Assembly (NCBI RefSeq): GCF_014646155.1
Contig: NZ_BMMX01000030.1
Coordinates: 1-64,000 of the forward strand
Length of the DNA: 64,000 nt
Reading direction: 5' to 3'
From: Mangrovihabitans endophyticus
Lineage (GTDB): Bacteria; Actinomycetota; Actinomycetes; Mycobacteriales; Micromonosporaceae
Below the pieces are notes generated by a model, which worked only from the letters and a program-made list of their open reading frames with translations, did no database searches and was not told where the DNA came from. Position 1 is the first letter of the stretch; each line of letters starts with the position of its first letter. Made by a program: the position numbers and the translations under genes. Positions 1 to 8,455 of this stretch are shown piece after piece.

Positions 1-117
1 TGCCGCTGGAACTGCAGCAGATGGTTTGGGGGGCGCGCGGGGCGCGGGGCGGGGCGGGACCGGCGGACGAGTGGGCCGGGCGGACGAGTGGGACGGGTGG
101 GCGCGCCCGGGGCTTGG
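1..117. other. G-rich window edge, no gene supported
   Basis: This edge sequence is extremely G-rich on the + strand and lies directly downstream of the stop of the minus-strand Gly-rich protein. Open frames cross it on the + strand, but they run on into the reverse complement of the Gly-rich repeat and have the Pro/Arg bias of GC-rich shadow frames. A C-terminus of a gene entering from the left cannot be excluded, but nothing identifies it. Confidence 0.3.
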
Positions 118-903
118 TCAGAAGTCGAAGCCGCCACCGTCGAAACCGCCGCCACCGTCGAAACCGCCACCGCCGTCGAAACCGCCACCGCCGTCGAAAC
201 CGCCACCGCCGTCGAAACCACCGCCACCGTCGAAACCGCCGTCGTCGAAGCCGCCCGCGGCGTCCTGGAAGCCGTCCTGGTAACCGTCGCCGTAGTCCAT
301 GCCGCCGAAGCCCGGCGAGAACAATGCGTCGAAGATCAGCATGCCGCCGAGCGCGCCCGCTCCGGCGCCGAGTGCGGTCTTCCAGACCGGCTGCGAGTAC
401 CAGCCCGCCGGCACCGGGCGGCCCTGCACCCGGCCTCCCGGGTAGTAGTACGGCGTGTCCGCTCCCGGTCGCGGGCCGGCCTTGTAATGGTGACCCTGGA
501 CGTCCACCTCACGGGCCTGGGTCAGCTTGCCGGCGCCACGGGCGACCGCCAGGGGCGGGAGGTCCGGACCGGGGTCGATGCCCATCGCCATGCGCGCGGC
601 ACGCACGTACGTCAAACCCTCCAGGGCCGACTCGCGCGCCAGCTCGTACTGGCGAACCGAGTTGGCCTGCTGCAACTGCCCGCCGGCGGCGTTGTAGCGC
701 TCCCCGGCGTCGGCCAGCGCCTGCCGAGCGGCCGGTTCGTCGCTCTGCAGGTTCATCACCTGGCCGCCCAGCCGCTCGTACCACCGCTGCGCTTCGGCGC
801 GCGCATCGTCGAGGCTCACCTGCTGACCAGCCGAGCCGCGCTGCCACAGCGCTACCAAGCCGATGATCACCAGGAAGACGATGAGCAGGAAGAACAGACT
901 CAT
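118..903 (-). CDS. membrane-anchored protein with Gly-rich GGFDGG repeat tail
   Basis: Protein of 261 residues with unknown function. Residues 2-20 form one N-terminal hydrophobic helix, likely an uncleaved anchor. Residues about 27-115 are predicted helical, rich in Ala, Gln and Arg, and resemble the coiled region found in actinobacterial proteins of this build. A Tyr/Pro/Gly linker and a second hydrophobic stretch (near ALGAGAGALGGMLIFDALF) follow. The last 45 residues are a low-complexity tail of GGGGFD units ending in GGFDF, encoded by an 18-bp tandem repeat. The start ATG at 903 is supported by TACCGT six bases upstream and no Shine-Dalgarno, so a leaderless transcript is likely. It is divergent from rmuC with a 54-bp gap. 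The Phe-Asp-Gly tail suggests a disordered or multivalent segment; no catalytic motif is visible. Confidence 0.8.
   Translation of the reverse strand: MSLFFLLIVFLVIIGLVALWQRGSAGQQVSLDDARAEAQRWYERLGGQVMNLQSDEPAARQALADAGERYNAAGGQLQQANSVRQYELARESALEGLTYVRAARMAMGIDPGPDLPPLAVARGAGKLTQAREVDVQGHHYKAGPRPGADTPYYYPGGRVQGRPVPAGWYSQPVWKTALGAGAGALGGMLIFDALFSPGFGGMDYGDGYQDGFQDAAGGFDDGGFDGGGGFDGGGGFDGGGGFDGGGGFDGGGGFDGGGFDF
124..249 (-). repeat. 18-bp tandem repeat coding for GGGGFD units
   Basis: The word GTCGAA (+ strand) recurs at 124, 139, 157, 175, 193, 211, 229 and 244, giving spacings of 15, 18, 18, 18, 18, 18 and 15 bases. The repeat is in frame with the minus-strand gene, and its length likely varies between strains. 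Confidence 0.9.
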
Positions 904-909
904 TCCATA

Positions 910-915
910 ACGGTA
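910..915 (-). promoter_or_regulatory. -10 element, leaderless start of the Gly-rich protein
   Basis: TACCGT on the minus strand ends six bases before ATG 903. Confidence 0.6.
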
Positions 916-957
916 CCCGGACGAGGAAAGTCATACCGGTCTGGCAAAGTCCCGTAC

Positions 958-2112
958 GTGACGTTTTCGACGCTGGCCGTGGTGATCGTCTGTCTGGCCG
1001 TGGGGGCGGTGCTGGGCTGGCTGGTGGCACGGTTGCGCGCCGCGACGGACATCGCCCGGCTGGAGGCGACCGTGCAGGCGAGCCGCGCCGGCGAGGGCCG
1101 GCTGGAGCAGTCGTTGCGCGCCCTGTCCTACGAGGCGACCGCCCAGTCTCAGGAGGCGGTGGCACGTGCCGTCGCCCCGCTGCACGAGGCGCTGCGGCGC
1201 TACGAGCAACGGGTGGCGGAGCTGGAACACGACCGCGTCGACGCGTACGCCGAACTGCGCGAGCAGGTGCGCGCGATGGGACTGGTCTCGGGTGAGCTAC
1301 GGACCGAGACGAAACAGTTGGTGGCCGCGTTGCGGGCGCCGCAGGTGCGCGGGCGCTGGGGGGAGCATCAGTTGCGGCGGATCGTGGAGGCGGCCGGGCT
1401 GCTGGAGCACTGCGACTTCGCCGAGCAGGTCACGGCGCACACCGACGATCAGGCCGTACGTCCGGACATGGTGGTACGCCTGCACGGTGGCCGCACGGTC
1501 GTGGTGGACGCCAAGGCGCCGCTGGAGGCGTACCTGGGGGCGATGGAATCCCGCGACGAGCGAGCCCGCAACGACCGGCTGGACCAGCACGCCCGGCATC
1601 TGCGCGGGCACGTGGACGCGTTGTCCGGCAAGGCGTACTGGACGGCGTTCGATCTCGCCCCGGATTTCGTGGTGCTGTTCGTGCCGGCTGACCCGTTCCT
1701 CGACGCGGCCCTGCAGCGGGACCCGTCGCTGCTGGAGCACGCGTTCCGGCGCAACGTGGTGCTTGCCACGCCCGCCACGCTCATCGCGTTGTTGCGCACC
1801 GTGGCGTACTCGTGGCGGCAGGAGGAACTGGCCCGCAACGCGGTGGCCGTGCACGGCCTGGCCCGGGAGTTGTACGGCCGGTTGTCCACCCTCGGCGACC
1901 ACGTGGGCAAGCTCGGCTCCTCGCTCGGCGCGGCGGTCACCGCGTACAACAAGGCGGTCGGCTCGCTGGAGTCGCGGGTGCTGGTGAGCGCCCGCAAGCT
2001 GGCCGAAATGGGGGTCGCGGAGCCATCGCTGGAGTCGCCGGCGCAGGTCGAGGTGACGCCGCGGCAACCCCAGGCACCCGAGCTCGCGGACGGGCCCGGG
2101 CCACGCTGGTGA
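958..2112 (+). CDS. rmuC: DNA recombination protein RmuC
   Basis: Protein of 384 residues of the RmuC family, proposed nuclease-fold proteins that limit recombination between inverted repeats. An N-terminal hydrophobic helix (residues 3-22, TFSTLAVVIVCLAVGAVLGW) anchors it. A coiled-coil arm runs to about residue 120. The RmuC core follows, with GRWGEHQLRRIVEAAGL, then DMVVRLHGGRTVVVDAKAPL, where the Asp and Lys match the family's nuclease-like centre, and a FVPADPFLDAAL segment. The GTG at 958 is chosen because it places the membrane helix at the N-terminus; the frame is open far upstream, but that part is reverse complement of the neighbouring gene. No convincing Shine-Dalgarno lies close to it. 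The C-terminal 25 residues are Pro/Gln-rich and disordered. Confidence 0.9.
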   Translation: MTFSTLAVVIVCLAVGAVLGWLVARLRAATDIARLEATVQASRAGEGRLEQSLRALSYEATAQSQEAVARAVAPLHEALRRYEQRVAELEHDRVDAYAELREQVRAMGLVSGELRTETKQLVAALRAPQVRGRWGEHQLRRIVEAAGLLEHCDFAEQVTAHTDDQAVRPDMVVRLHGGRTVVVDAKAPLEAYLGAMESRDERARNDRLDQHARHLRGHVDALSGKAYWTAFDLAPDFVVLFVPADPFLDAALQRDPSLLEHAFRRNVVLATPATLIALLRTVAYSWRQEELARNAVAVHGLARELYGRLSTLGDHVGKLGSSLGAAVTAYNKAVGSLESRVLVSARKLAEMGVAEPSLESPAQVEVTPRQPQAPELADGPGPRW

Positions 2113-2154
2113 CCGGGCGCGGCGGTGAAACAGCACCGCGCCCGGTGGGACCGC

Positions 2155-3138
2155 TCAGTCGCGGGCGGCGGTCGCCTGCATGTCGCGCGCCTTCATGTCT
2201 CGCCGCAGCTCCTTGGGCAGCGAGAAGCTGAGCCGTTCCTCCGTGGTGGTGTACTCGGTGACCTCGCCGAAGCCCCGTTCGGCCAGGTGCGCGAGCACCT
2301 GCATGACCAGCTCGTCGGGCACGCTGGCGCCGGAGCTCACCCCGACCGTGGTGGCCTCGTGCAGCCACGCGTCGTCGATCTCGGTGGCGAAGTCGACCAG
2401 ATGCCCGGCACCGGCGCCGGCCTCCAGTGCCACCTCCACCAGGCGCACCGAGTTGGAGGAGTTCTTCGAGCCGACGACGATCACCACGTCGCAGTCCGGC
2501 GCGATCTCCTTGACCACCTGCTGCCGGTTCTGCGTGGCATAGCAGATGTCGTCGCTCGGCGGGGACTGCAGCAGCGGCAGGCGGGTCTTCAGCCGGGCGA
2601 CGGTCTCCATCGTCTCGTCCACCGACAGCGTGGTCTGAGACAGCCACACCACCTTGGCCGGGTCGCGCACGGTCACGTCGTCCACGCCGTCCGGGCCGTC
2701 GACCAGTTGGATGTGCGCGGGAGCCTCACCGGAGGTGCCGACGACCTCCTCGTGCCCGTCGTGCCCGATGAGCAGAATGTCGTAGTCGTCGGCGGCGAAC
2801 CTTTTCGCCTCCTGGTGCACCTTCGTGACCAGCGGGCACGTCGCGTCGATCGACTTGAGGTTGCGCGCCTTGGCCTGCTCATGCACATCGGGGGCGACGC
2901 CGTGCGCGGAGAACACCACGGTGGCGCCCTCGGGCACCTCCTCGTTCTCCTCGACGAAGATCGCGCCACGCTTCTCCAGGGTGCTCACCACGTGTTTGTT
3001 GTGCACGATCTGCTTACGCACATAGATCGGCGCGCCGTACAGCTTCAGCGCCTCTTCCACGGTCTGCACGGCACGATCGACGCCGGCGCAGTAACCCCGC
3101 GGCTTGGCCAGCAGCACTCGCTTGCGGATCTCAGTCAC
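2155..3138 (-). CDS. ispH: 4-hydroxy-3-methylbut-2-enyl diphosphate reductase
   Basis: IspH makes IPP and DMAPP from HMBPP in the last step of the MEP isoprenoid pathway, in the cytosol, using a 4Fe-4S cluster. The three conserved cluster cysteines are present: Cys17 (RGYCAG), Cys101 (DATCPLV) and Cys199 (DDICYAT). Other signatures are FSAHGVAP, GHDGHEEVVGT and SKNSSNS. Length is 327 residues, normal for the family. The GTG at 3138 is chosen over an upstream start at 3180 because TACCAT lies six bases before it and the added 14 residues are not family-like. It is divergent from xseA; the two promoters share the 67-bp gap. Confidence 0.96.
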   Translation of the reverse strand: MTEIRKRVLLAKPRGYCAGVDRAVQTVEEALKLYGAPIYVRKQIVHNKHVVSTLEKRGAIFVEENEEVPEGATVVFSAHGVAPDVHEQAKARNLKSIDATCPLVTKVHQEAKRFAADDYDILLIGHDGHEEVVGTSGEAPAHIQLVDGPDGVDDVTVRDPAKVVWLSQTTLSVDETMETVARLKTRLPLLQSPPSDDICYATQNRQQVVKEIAPDCDVVIVVGSKNSSNSVRLVEVALEAGAGAGHLVDFATEIDDAWLHEATTVGVSSGASVPDELVMQVLAHLAERGFGEVTEYTTTEERLSFSLPKELRRDMKARDMQATAARD

Positions 3139-3144
3139 CCGGCC

Positions 3145-3150
3145 ATGGTA
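3145..3150 (-). promoter_or_regulatory. -10 element for ispH
   Basis: TACCAT (minus strand), six bases before GTG 3138. It fixes the ispH start. Confidence 0.6.
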
Positions 3151-3193
3151 CGTGCCACGGCGGACACCTCCCACGCTCACGCAACGCTCCCTC

Positions 3194-3199
3194 TAGGCT
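3194..3199 (+). promoter_or_regulatory. -10 element for xseA
   Basis: TAGGCT, six bases before GTG 3206. No Shine-Dalgarno can fit, so the xseA-xseB mRNA is probably leaderless. Confidence 0.65.
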
Positions 3200-3205
3200 G
3201 GGCCG

Positions 3206-4423
3206 GTGACTCAGCCGGAGCCCAAGTCCAGCGCCGACGAACCGTGGCCGGTCCGCGTCGTCAGCCAGAAGCTTGGCGCGTGGATCGCCAAGCTGGGGTG
3301 GGTCTGGGTGGACGGCCAGGTCGCGCAGATCAGCCGGCGCCCCGGGGCCAGCGTGGTGTTCTTGACGCTGCGTGACCCCTCCGCCGATCTCAGCCTCACC
3401 GTCACCGCGCACCGGGACGTGCTCGACTCCGGTGCGCCCGGCCTGGCCGAGGGTGCCCGGGTCACGTTGCACGCCAAGCCGGAGTTCTATCCCGCGCGAG
3501 GCACGTTGAGCCTGCGTGCGGACGAGATCCGCCAGGTCGGCCTGGGCGAGTTGCTGGCTCGCCTGGAGAAACTCAAGCAGTTGCTCGGTGCGGAGGGGCT
3601 GTTCGCCCGGGAACGCAAGCGCCGCCCGCCGTTCCTGCCGCACCGCATCGGCCTGCTGACCGGCCGGGCCAGCGCCGCCGAACGGGATGTGCTGATGAAC
3701 ACCCGTCGCCGGTGGCCGTCGGTCGATTTTCGGGTGATCAACGTACCGGTGCAGGGTCCGACCGCCGTGCCGCAGATCATCGACGGTCTCAAGGTGCTGG
3801 ACAACGACGAGTCGATCGACGTCATCGTGATCGCCCGGGGCGGCGGCAGCGTGGAGGATCTGCTGCCGTTCTCGGATGAGGCGTTGTGCCGGGCGGTGTT
3901 CGCCTGCCGGACGCCGGTGGTCAGCGCGATCGGTCACGAGACCGATGCTCCGCTGCTGGATCATGTCGCCGACGTACGGGCGTCCACGCCCACCGACGCG
4001 GCCAAGCGCCTGGTGCCGGACCTGGCCGAGGAGCGACGCTTGATCGAGCAGGCCCGGGGACGGCTGGGCCGCGCGGTGACGAACCTGATCGACCGCGAGT
4101 CCCATCGGATCGAGGCGTGGCGGTCACGCCCGTCGCTGGCACGCCCCGAGTTGCTGATCGAGCAGCGGGCTCAGGACGTGGCCGCCCTGCGCGAGCGGGC
4201 GGGTCGATGCCTGGACCATCGGCTCGGCCGGGCCGACGACGAGCTGCGGCACACGCTGGCGCGCCTGCGCGCCTTGTCGCCGCGCAAGACGCTGGAACGC
4301 GGATACGCGATCGTTCAGCGGGACGACGGGCACGTGGTGCGCGCCCGCGACGACGTACGCGCCGAGGAGAAGCTCCGGGTCCGGCTGGCGGACGGTGAGC
4401 TGCGAGTGGAAGTGCGGGAATGA
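3206..4423 (+). CDS. xseA: exodeoxyribonuclease VII large subunit
   Basis: Catalytic subunit of exonuclease VII, which degrades single-stranded DNA to oligonucleotides from both ends. It has 405 residues. The N-terminal OB fold spans about residues 15-115 (GWIAKLGWVWVDGQVAQ onwards), followed by the catalytic core with IGLLTGRASAAERDV, a DVIVIARGGGSVEDLLPF signature and SAIGHETDAPLLD. A long helical arm that binds the small subunits covers about residues 265-370, and a terminal domain contains the family motif LERGYAIV. The stop overlaps xseB by four bases (ATGA), so the two are translationally coupled. The length is that of the shorter actinobacterial version. Confidence 0.96.
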   Translation: MTQPEPKSSADEPWPVRVVSQKLGAWIAKLGWVWVDGQVAQISRRPGASVVFLTLRDPSADLSLTVTAHRDVLDSGAPGLAEGARVTLHAKPEFYPARGTLSLRADEIRQVGLGELLARLEKLKQLLGAEGLFARERKRRPPFLPHRIGLLTGRASAAERDVLMNTRRRWPSVDFRVINVPVQGPTAVPQIIDGLKVLDNDESIDVIVIARGGGSVEDLLPFSDEALCRAVFACRTPVVSAIGHETDAPLLDHVADVRASTPTDAAKRLVPDLAEERRLIEQARGRLGRAVTNLIDRESHRIEAWRSRPSLARPELLIEQRAQDVAALRERAGRCLDHRLGRADDELRHTLARLRALSPRKTLERGYAIVQRDDGHVVRARDDVRAEEKLRVRLADGELRVEVRE

Positions 4424-4623
4424 GCGACGAGAAGCTGAGTTACGAACAGGCCCGCACCGAGCTGGCGGGCGTGGTCGAACGGCTGGAACAGGGCGGCAGC
4501 TCGCTGGAGGAGTCGCTGGCCCTGTGGGAACGCGGCGAGAAGCTGGCCGACGTCTGCCAGCGATGGCTGGACGGGGCTCGGGAGCGCATCGACGCCGCGC
4601 GGGCCGCCCGCGATGACGGTTGA
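4420..4623 (+). CDS. xseB: exodeoxyribonuclease VII small subunit
   Basis: This 67-residue small subunit forms a coiled coil that wraps the XseA arm. The family pattern is clear: LSYEQARTELAGVVERLEQG, then the segment SSLEESLALWERGEKLADVC. The start ATG overlaps the xseA stop. It is followed convergently by the DUF4245 gene after 20 bases. Confidence 0.95.
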   Translation: MSDEKLSYEQARTELAGVVERLEQGGSSLEESLALWERGEKLADVCQRWLDGARERIDAARAARDDG

Positions 4624-4643
4624 TCAGCCGCTGAGGCCGCTCG

Positions 4644-5195
4644 TCAGGGCAGGGCAGCGGCCAGCGTACGGAGCTGCCCCGCCTCGGCCGTACCGATGAT
4701 CACGATGCTCCGGCCGCCGTCGGTCAGCACCAGCGCCTGTTCGCCCTGCCGGGCGTCGTAGAGCCGCCATGCCTGCGTGTCGGTGCGCACCGTGCCCCGG
4801 GGCTTGGCCTGCTCGCCCAGTTCGGCCGGCAGCAGCACCTCCGCCGGGATGCTGCTCTCCACCAGTTGCACCGCGTCGCCGCCCGGGTCGACGTAGCCCA
4901 GCCGCAGCGTCGCCCCGTCCGAGGCGTGCCGGAACGTGGCCGCCGTGACGTGCCAGTCGTCGCCCAGCCCGGACGGCGCCGCCACCTCGAAGGCGTGCGC
5001 GGCACGGGCGGAGTCCAACGCGGGCGCGGCATCCACCGAGACCGGGCTGTCTCCGGCCAGCACGCCCCGATAGAACAACACCATCAGAGCGATCGGGACC
5101 AGCAGGACGGCCAGCGAGAGGATCATGTCGCGCGGCGTACGCCCCTCGCGCCGCCGCGGTGTCGCCGCGGTTTCCACGCACCCATTGTTAACCAT
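4644..5195 (-). CDS. DUF4245 membrane protein
   Basis: Protein of 183 residues with one N-terminal transmembrane helix (MILSLAVLLVPIALMVLF, about residues 24-41) and an extracytoplasmic DUF4245 domain containing GDDWHVTAATFRH, LRLGYVDPGGDAVQL and the C-terminal VIIGTAEAGQLRTLAAAL. The biochemical role is unknown. The family is regularly found between xseB and glpX in actinobacteria, as here. Start choice is uncertain: ATG 5195 is used, but GTG 5177 has AACAAT six bases upstream and would also leave the helix intact. Confidence 0.85.
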   Translation of the reverse strand: MVNNGCVETAATPRRREGRTPRDMILSLAVLLVPIALMVLFYRGVLAGDSPVSVDAAPALDSARAAHAFEVAAPSGLGDDWHVTAATFRHASDGATLRLGYVDPGGDAVQLVESSIPAEVLLPAELGEQAKPRGTVRTDTQAWRLYDARQGEQALVLTDGGRSIVIIGTAEAGQLRTLAAALP

Positions 5196-5273
5196 GTCGC
5201 GCGGACGGGACGTGGCGCGTCCGGGCGTGTGAGGATCGGGGACCACACCCGCACAGTCGCGAGGAGGCTCGTC

Positions 5274-6323
5274 ATGCCTGGTGCCCGTGTCCCGCAGGAC
5301 CTCGACCGCAACATCGCCCTCGATCTCGTCCGCGTCACCGAGGCGGCGGCGATGGCCGCCGGCCGCTGGGTGGGCCGGGGCGACAAGAACGGCGGGGATG
5401 GCGCGGCCGTCGACGCCATGCGCAAACTGATCAACTCCATCCAGATGAGCGGCGTCGTGGTCATCGGCGAGGGCGAGAAGGACGAAGCCCCGATGCTGTT
5501 CAACGGGGAGCGCGTGGGCGACGGCACCGGTCCCGAGGTGGATGTCGCGGTGGATCCGATCGACGGCACCACCCTGATGAGCAAGGGCATGCCGGGTGCG
5601 GTCGCCGTGCTGGCGGTGGCGGAGCGGCACGCCATGTTCGACCCCAGCGCGGTGTTCTACATGGAGAAGATCGCCGTCGGTCCGGACTGCGCGGACGTGG
5701 TCGACATCGACGCGGGCGTCGCCGAGAACCTGCGCCGCATCGCCAAGGCGAAGAAGTCGAGCATCTCCGACGTGACGGTGTGCATCCTGGACCGGCCGCG
5801 CCATCAGCAGCTCGTCGACGAGGTGCGCCAGGCCGGCGCGAACATCAGGTTCATCTCCGACGGCGACATCGCGGGCGCCATCTCGGCCGCCCGGTTGGAG
5901 TCGGACGTCGACGTGCTGATGGGCGTCGGCGGCACACCGGAGGGCATCACCGCGGCCTGCGCGCTGAAGTGCATGGGCGGCATGATCCAGGCGAAACTCT
6001 GGCCGCTGGACGACGCCGAGCGGGAGAAGGCGGTCGGCGCCGGTCACGACCTGAGCCGGGTGCTGACCACCGACGACCTGGTGACCGGCGACAACTGCTT
6101 CTTCGTGGCCACCGGTGTGACCTCCGGTGACCTGCTGCGCGGCGTGCGGTACCGGGCGGGCGGCGCGCACACCCAGTCGATCGTGATGCGGTCCAAGAGC
6201 GGCACCATCCGGGTCATCGACTCCTATCACCGGCTGGAGAAGCTGGCGATGTATTCCGCGGTCGACTTCGACGGCCGACTGCCCACCGTCACCCAGCAAA
6301 GCACCGACCCCGGCCTGGTGTGA
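5274..6323 (+). CDS. glpX: class II fructose-1,6-bisphosphatase
   Basis: GlpX hydrolyses fructose-1,6-bisphosphate to fructose-6-phosphate, the committed gluconeogenic step, and uses a metal cofactor. It has 349 residues, close to mycobacterial GlpX. Visible signatures are the metal-binding VIGEGEKDEAPML and DPIDGTTLMSKGMPG (about residues 94-108), the DGDIAGAI segment and MGVGGTPEGI. A strong Shine-Dalgarno GAGGAGG at 5261-5267 lies six bases before ATG 5274, unlike the many leaderless genes around it. With pckG in the same window it supports growth on gluconeogenic substrates. Confidence 0.97.
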   Translation: MPGARVPQDLDRNIALDLVRVTEAAAMAAGRWVGRGDKNGGDGAAVDAMRKLINSIQMSGVVVIGEGEKDEAPMLFNGERVGDGTGPEVDVAVDPIDGTTLMSKGMPGAVAVLAVAERHAMFDPSAVFYMEKIAVGPDCADVVDIDAGVAENLRRIAKAKKSSISDVTVCILDRPRHQQLVDEVRQAGANIRFISDGDIAGAISAARLESDVDVLMGVGGTPEGITAACALKCMGGMIQAKLWPLDDAEREKAVGAGHDLSRVLTTDDLVTGDNCFFVATGVTSGDLLRGVRYRAGGAHTQSIVMRSKSGTIRVIDSYHRLEKLAMYSAVDFDGRLPTVTQQSTDPGLV

Positions 6324-6361
6324 CCTGCGGTAACCCCTCGGACAGGTGCCATGATGACAAC

Positions 6362-6817
6362 ATGACCAGCGTCTACGAGTCGGCCGGGGGCCGCGAGGGC
6401 ATGCGCCGGCTGGCGCATGCCTGGCACGAGCGGGTGATGGCCGACGAGGTGGTCGCCCACGCGTTCCACCACGGCTTCCATCCGCAGCACACGGAGCGCC
6501 TCGCCGCCTATTGGGGTGAGGCGCTCGGCGGCCCCGCCGACTACTCCCGAGGTCTCGGGGACGAGTCACGGGTGCTGCGGATGCACAGCGGTGAGGGCGT
6601 GCACGAGGACATGGATCGACGGGCGATCGCCTGCTTCGACCTGGCGTTGGCGGATGTCGGGCTGGCCGACGCCGAACCGCTGCGAGGCGTGCTGCACGAC
6701 TACTTCGCCTGGGTCACCACCGAGTGGATGACCCGCTATCCGCACGACGCCGACGCCGTGCCGACGGGTCTGGCGGTCCCGCGCTGGTCCTGGGACGGGC
6801 GGCAGCAGGATCAGTGA
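6362..6817 (+). CDS. group II truncated haemoglobin-like protein
   Basis: Globin of 151 residues resembling group II (trHbO-type) truncated haemoglobins, which bind haem and handle O2 or NO. The N-terminus YESAGGREGMRRLAHAWHERV matches the A/B helices. The E-helix region follows HTERLAAYWGEALGG, and the proximal histidine is probably in RMHSGEG or GVHEDMDRR. The start ATG 6362 has CATGAT six bases upstream. Its stop abuts the stop of the convergent rhomboid gene with no bases between. Whether it is a respiratory or sensor globin cannot be told. Confidence 0.85.
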   Translation: MTSVYESAGGREGMRRLAHAWHERVMADEVVAHAFHHGFHPQHTERLAAYWGEALGGPADYSRGLGDESRVLRMHSGEGVHEDMDRRAIACFDLALADVGLADAEPLRGVLHDYFAWVTTEWMTRYPHDADAVPTGLAVPRWSWDGRQQDQ

Positions 6818-7489
6818 TCACAGGTCGTGCAGCGTGGGCGGCGGGGTGTCGAAGATCGAGTGCTCCGGCTTGGGCCGGCGGCGCCGGAACAGCACCGCCG
6901 CCAACGCGCCCGCGATCAGCCCGAGCAGGTGACCCTGCCAGGAGATCGGCTGGTCGGTGGGCAGCACGTTGTAGAGCTGGTACCAGTACAGCAGGCCGAT
7001 GAAGGCCGCCACGCCGAGGTTCCACCAGCTTCGCTCCACGAACCCGCGGGCGAACAGCAGGCCGAGATATCCGAAGATGACGCCGCTGGCGCCGACCACC
7101 ACGCTGTTGGGGTCGCCGATGAACCACACGCCCAGGCCACTGATCAGCATGATCAGTCCGGTCGACCAGAGGAAACGCTTGACGCCGCCGGCCAGGGCGA
7201 AGGTGCCGACGAGGATCAACGGGACCGCGTTGCCGTAGAGGTGATCCCAGCCGGCATGCAGGAACGGGCTGAACAGCACCCCGTCCAGCCCGTCCAGGCG
7301 GCGCGGGATGATGCCGCCGGCGACGTCCAGGTATCCGCCGCCCAGGCCGACGTCGAGCACTTCGATGAAGAACAGCACCGGGATGACGGCGCACATCGTG
7401 ACGAAGGCGCGGCCCAGGGAGGCGTAGAACTCCTGGGTGCCGAACCTGATCTGCGCCAGGTCGCGCTCCGACTCCAGCCCGTATGCCAT
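6818..7489 (-). CDS. rhomboid family intramembrane serine protease
   Basis: Polytopic protein of 223 residues. Rhomboids cleave transmembrane substrates inside the lipid bilayer. The catalytic serine is in GASGVIFGYLGLL and the partner histidine in WQGHLLGLIAGA. The conserved HAGWDHLYGNAVPL segment carries the HxxxN feature near the active site. Six hydrophobic segments can be traced. The C-terminus RRRRPKPEHSIFDTPP is cytoplasmic and basic. The ATG at 7489 is taken; GTG 7492 directly before it is equally possible. No substrate is evident, though it neighbours two secreted proteins. Confidence 0.9.
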   Translation of the reverse strand: MAYGLESERDLAQIRFGTQEFYASLGRAFVTMCAVIPVLFFIEVLDVGLGGGYLDVAGGIIPRRLDGLDGVLFSPFLHAGWDHLYGNAVPLILVGTFALAGGVKRFLWSTGLIMLISGLGVWFIGDPNSVVVGASGVIFGYLGLLFARGFVERSWWNLGVAAFIGLLYWYQLYNVLPTDQPISWQGHLLGLIAGALAAVLFRRRRPKPEHSIFDTPPPTLHDL

Positions 7490-7532
7490 CACTCGATAGT
7501 TCCAGGTTGGTGCGACAGCCGCCAACCGGTGC

Positions 7533-8369
7533 TCAGCCGAGTTTGCGGGTCGCCTTGCGGATGGCCGTACGGAACGCGGAGATCTGCGTGTAGACGCCGG
7601 GGTAGCCGGGACGGGCGCACCCGAGCCCCCAACTGACGATCCCGGCCTGCCAATACCGTCCCTTGGCGTCGCGGCGCACCAGCGGGCCGCCGGAGTCTCC
7701 CTGACAGGTGTCCACCCCGGCCCGCCCGGCACACAGGGACTCCTTGGTGACCAGCTTCACCCCGACTTTCCGGTACGCCTTGGCGCATGTCGCGTCGCCC
7801 ACCGATGTCACGGTGGCGTATCGCAGGCGGGTCTGCTGGTACGGCTGATCCTCGCCGGTCTGACCCCAGCCCATGATCAGGAATTTGCCGTGGTCACCGG
7901 ACGTGCCGCGGGTGAGCACCAGAGGGGGCAGCGGCAGTTTGCGGTCGAGCTTGATCAGCGCCCAGTCGTCGCCGTGCAGCGGGTCACGGAATCCGGGCGC
8001 CCGCACCACGGCGACGGACCGCGCAACGATCCGCCGGGACGATCCGAGGTCGGTGGTGCCGGCGATCACGGTGATGCCGGTGTCGGGGCCGGTTCCGGCG
8101 ACGCAGTGCCCGGCGGTCAGCACCACGCGTGGCGCGGTGAGCGTCCCGCCGCAGCCCATGGAGAGCCGCACCATCCAGGGGAAGCGGTGGGCCGGGGCGG
8201 GCGCGCCGCCGACCACCCGGGCCGTCGGCCGGTCGTCGGTGCCGGCGCTCACCTCGGCGCCGGTACTCATCCCGGCACGGGTGGCCGCGGCGGGTCCGGC
8301 CTGCGCGCAGACGCCGACCGGACCCGCCAGGAGACCGACCAACAGCAGTGAGGCGACTTTCCTGACCAT
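7533..8369 (-). CDS. secreted trypsin-like serine protease (S1A)
   Basis: Preproprotein of 278 residues. A signal peptide covers residues 1-22 (MVRKVASLLLVGLLAGPVGV), followed by a short pro-region up to the activation-type junction RVVGGAPAPAHRFPWMV. The catalytic triad is complete: His in LTAGHC, Asp in DDWALIKL and Ser in QGDSGGPL. Six cysteines would give three disulfides. An Asp six residues before the active Ser (DTCQGDSGGP) predicts trypsin-like cleavage after Arg or Lys. It is monocistronic, and its physiological target is unknown. Confidence 0.93.
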   Translation of the reverse strand: MVRKVASLLLVGLLAGPVGVCAQAGPAAATRAGMSTGAEVSAGTDDRPTARVVGGAPAPAHRFPWMVRLSMGCGGTLTAPRVVLTAGHCVAGTGPDTGITVIAGTTDLGSSRRIVARSVAVVRAPGFRDPLHGDDWALIKLDRKLPLPPLVLTRGTSGDHGKFLIMGWGQTGEDQPYQQTRLRYATVTSVGDATCAKAYRKVGVKLVTKESLCAGRAGVDTCQGDSGGPLVRRDAKGRYWQAGIVSWGLGCARPGYPGVYTQISAFRTAIRKATRKLG

Positions 8370-8455
8370 ACGGACATTCCACCATCAGGCTGCCGAACAA
8401 CGAGGGGTACGCGCCGAATGCGCGTACCCCTGTCGAAGCCGGTGTCCGGTAGCGG

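Noticed and set aside
88..957. N-terminal extension of RmuC reaching to position 88
   Set aside because: The extra 290 residues are the reverse complement of the Gly-rich protein gene and show no conserved character. The GTG at 958 gives a normal RmuC with membrane helix.
2125..3375. Plus-strand frame across ispH and the xseA start
   Set aside because: It runs antisense through all IspH cysteine motifs and has no known domain.
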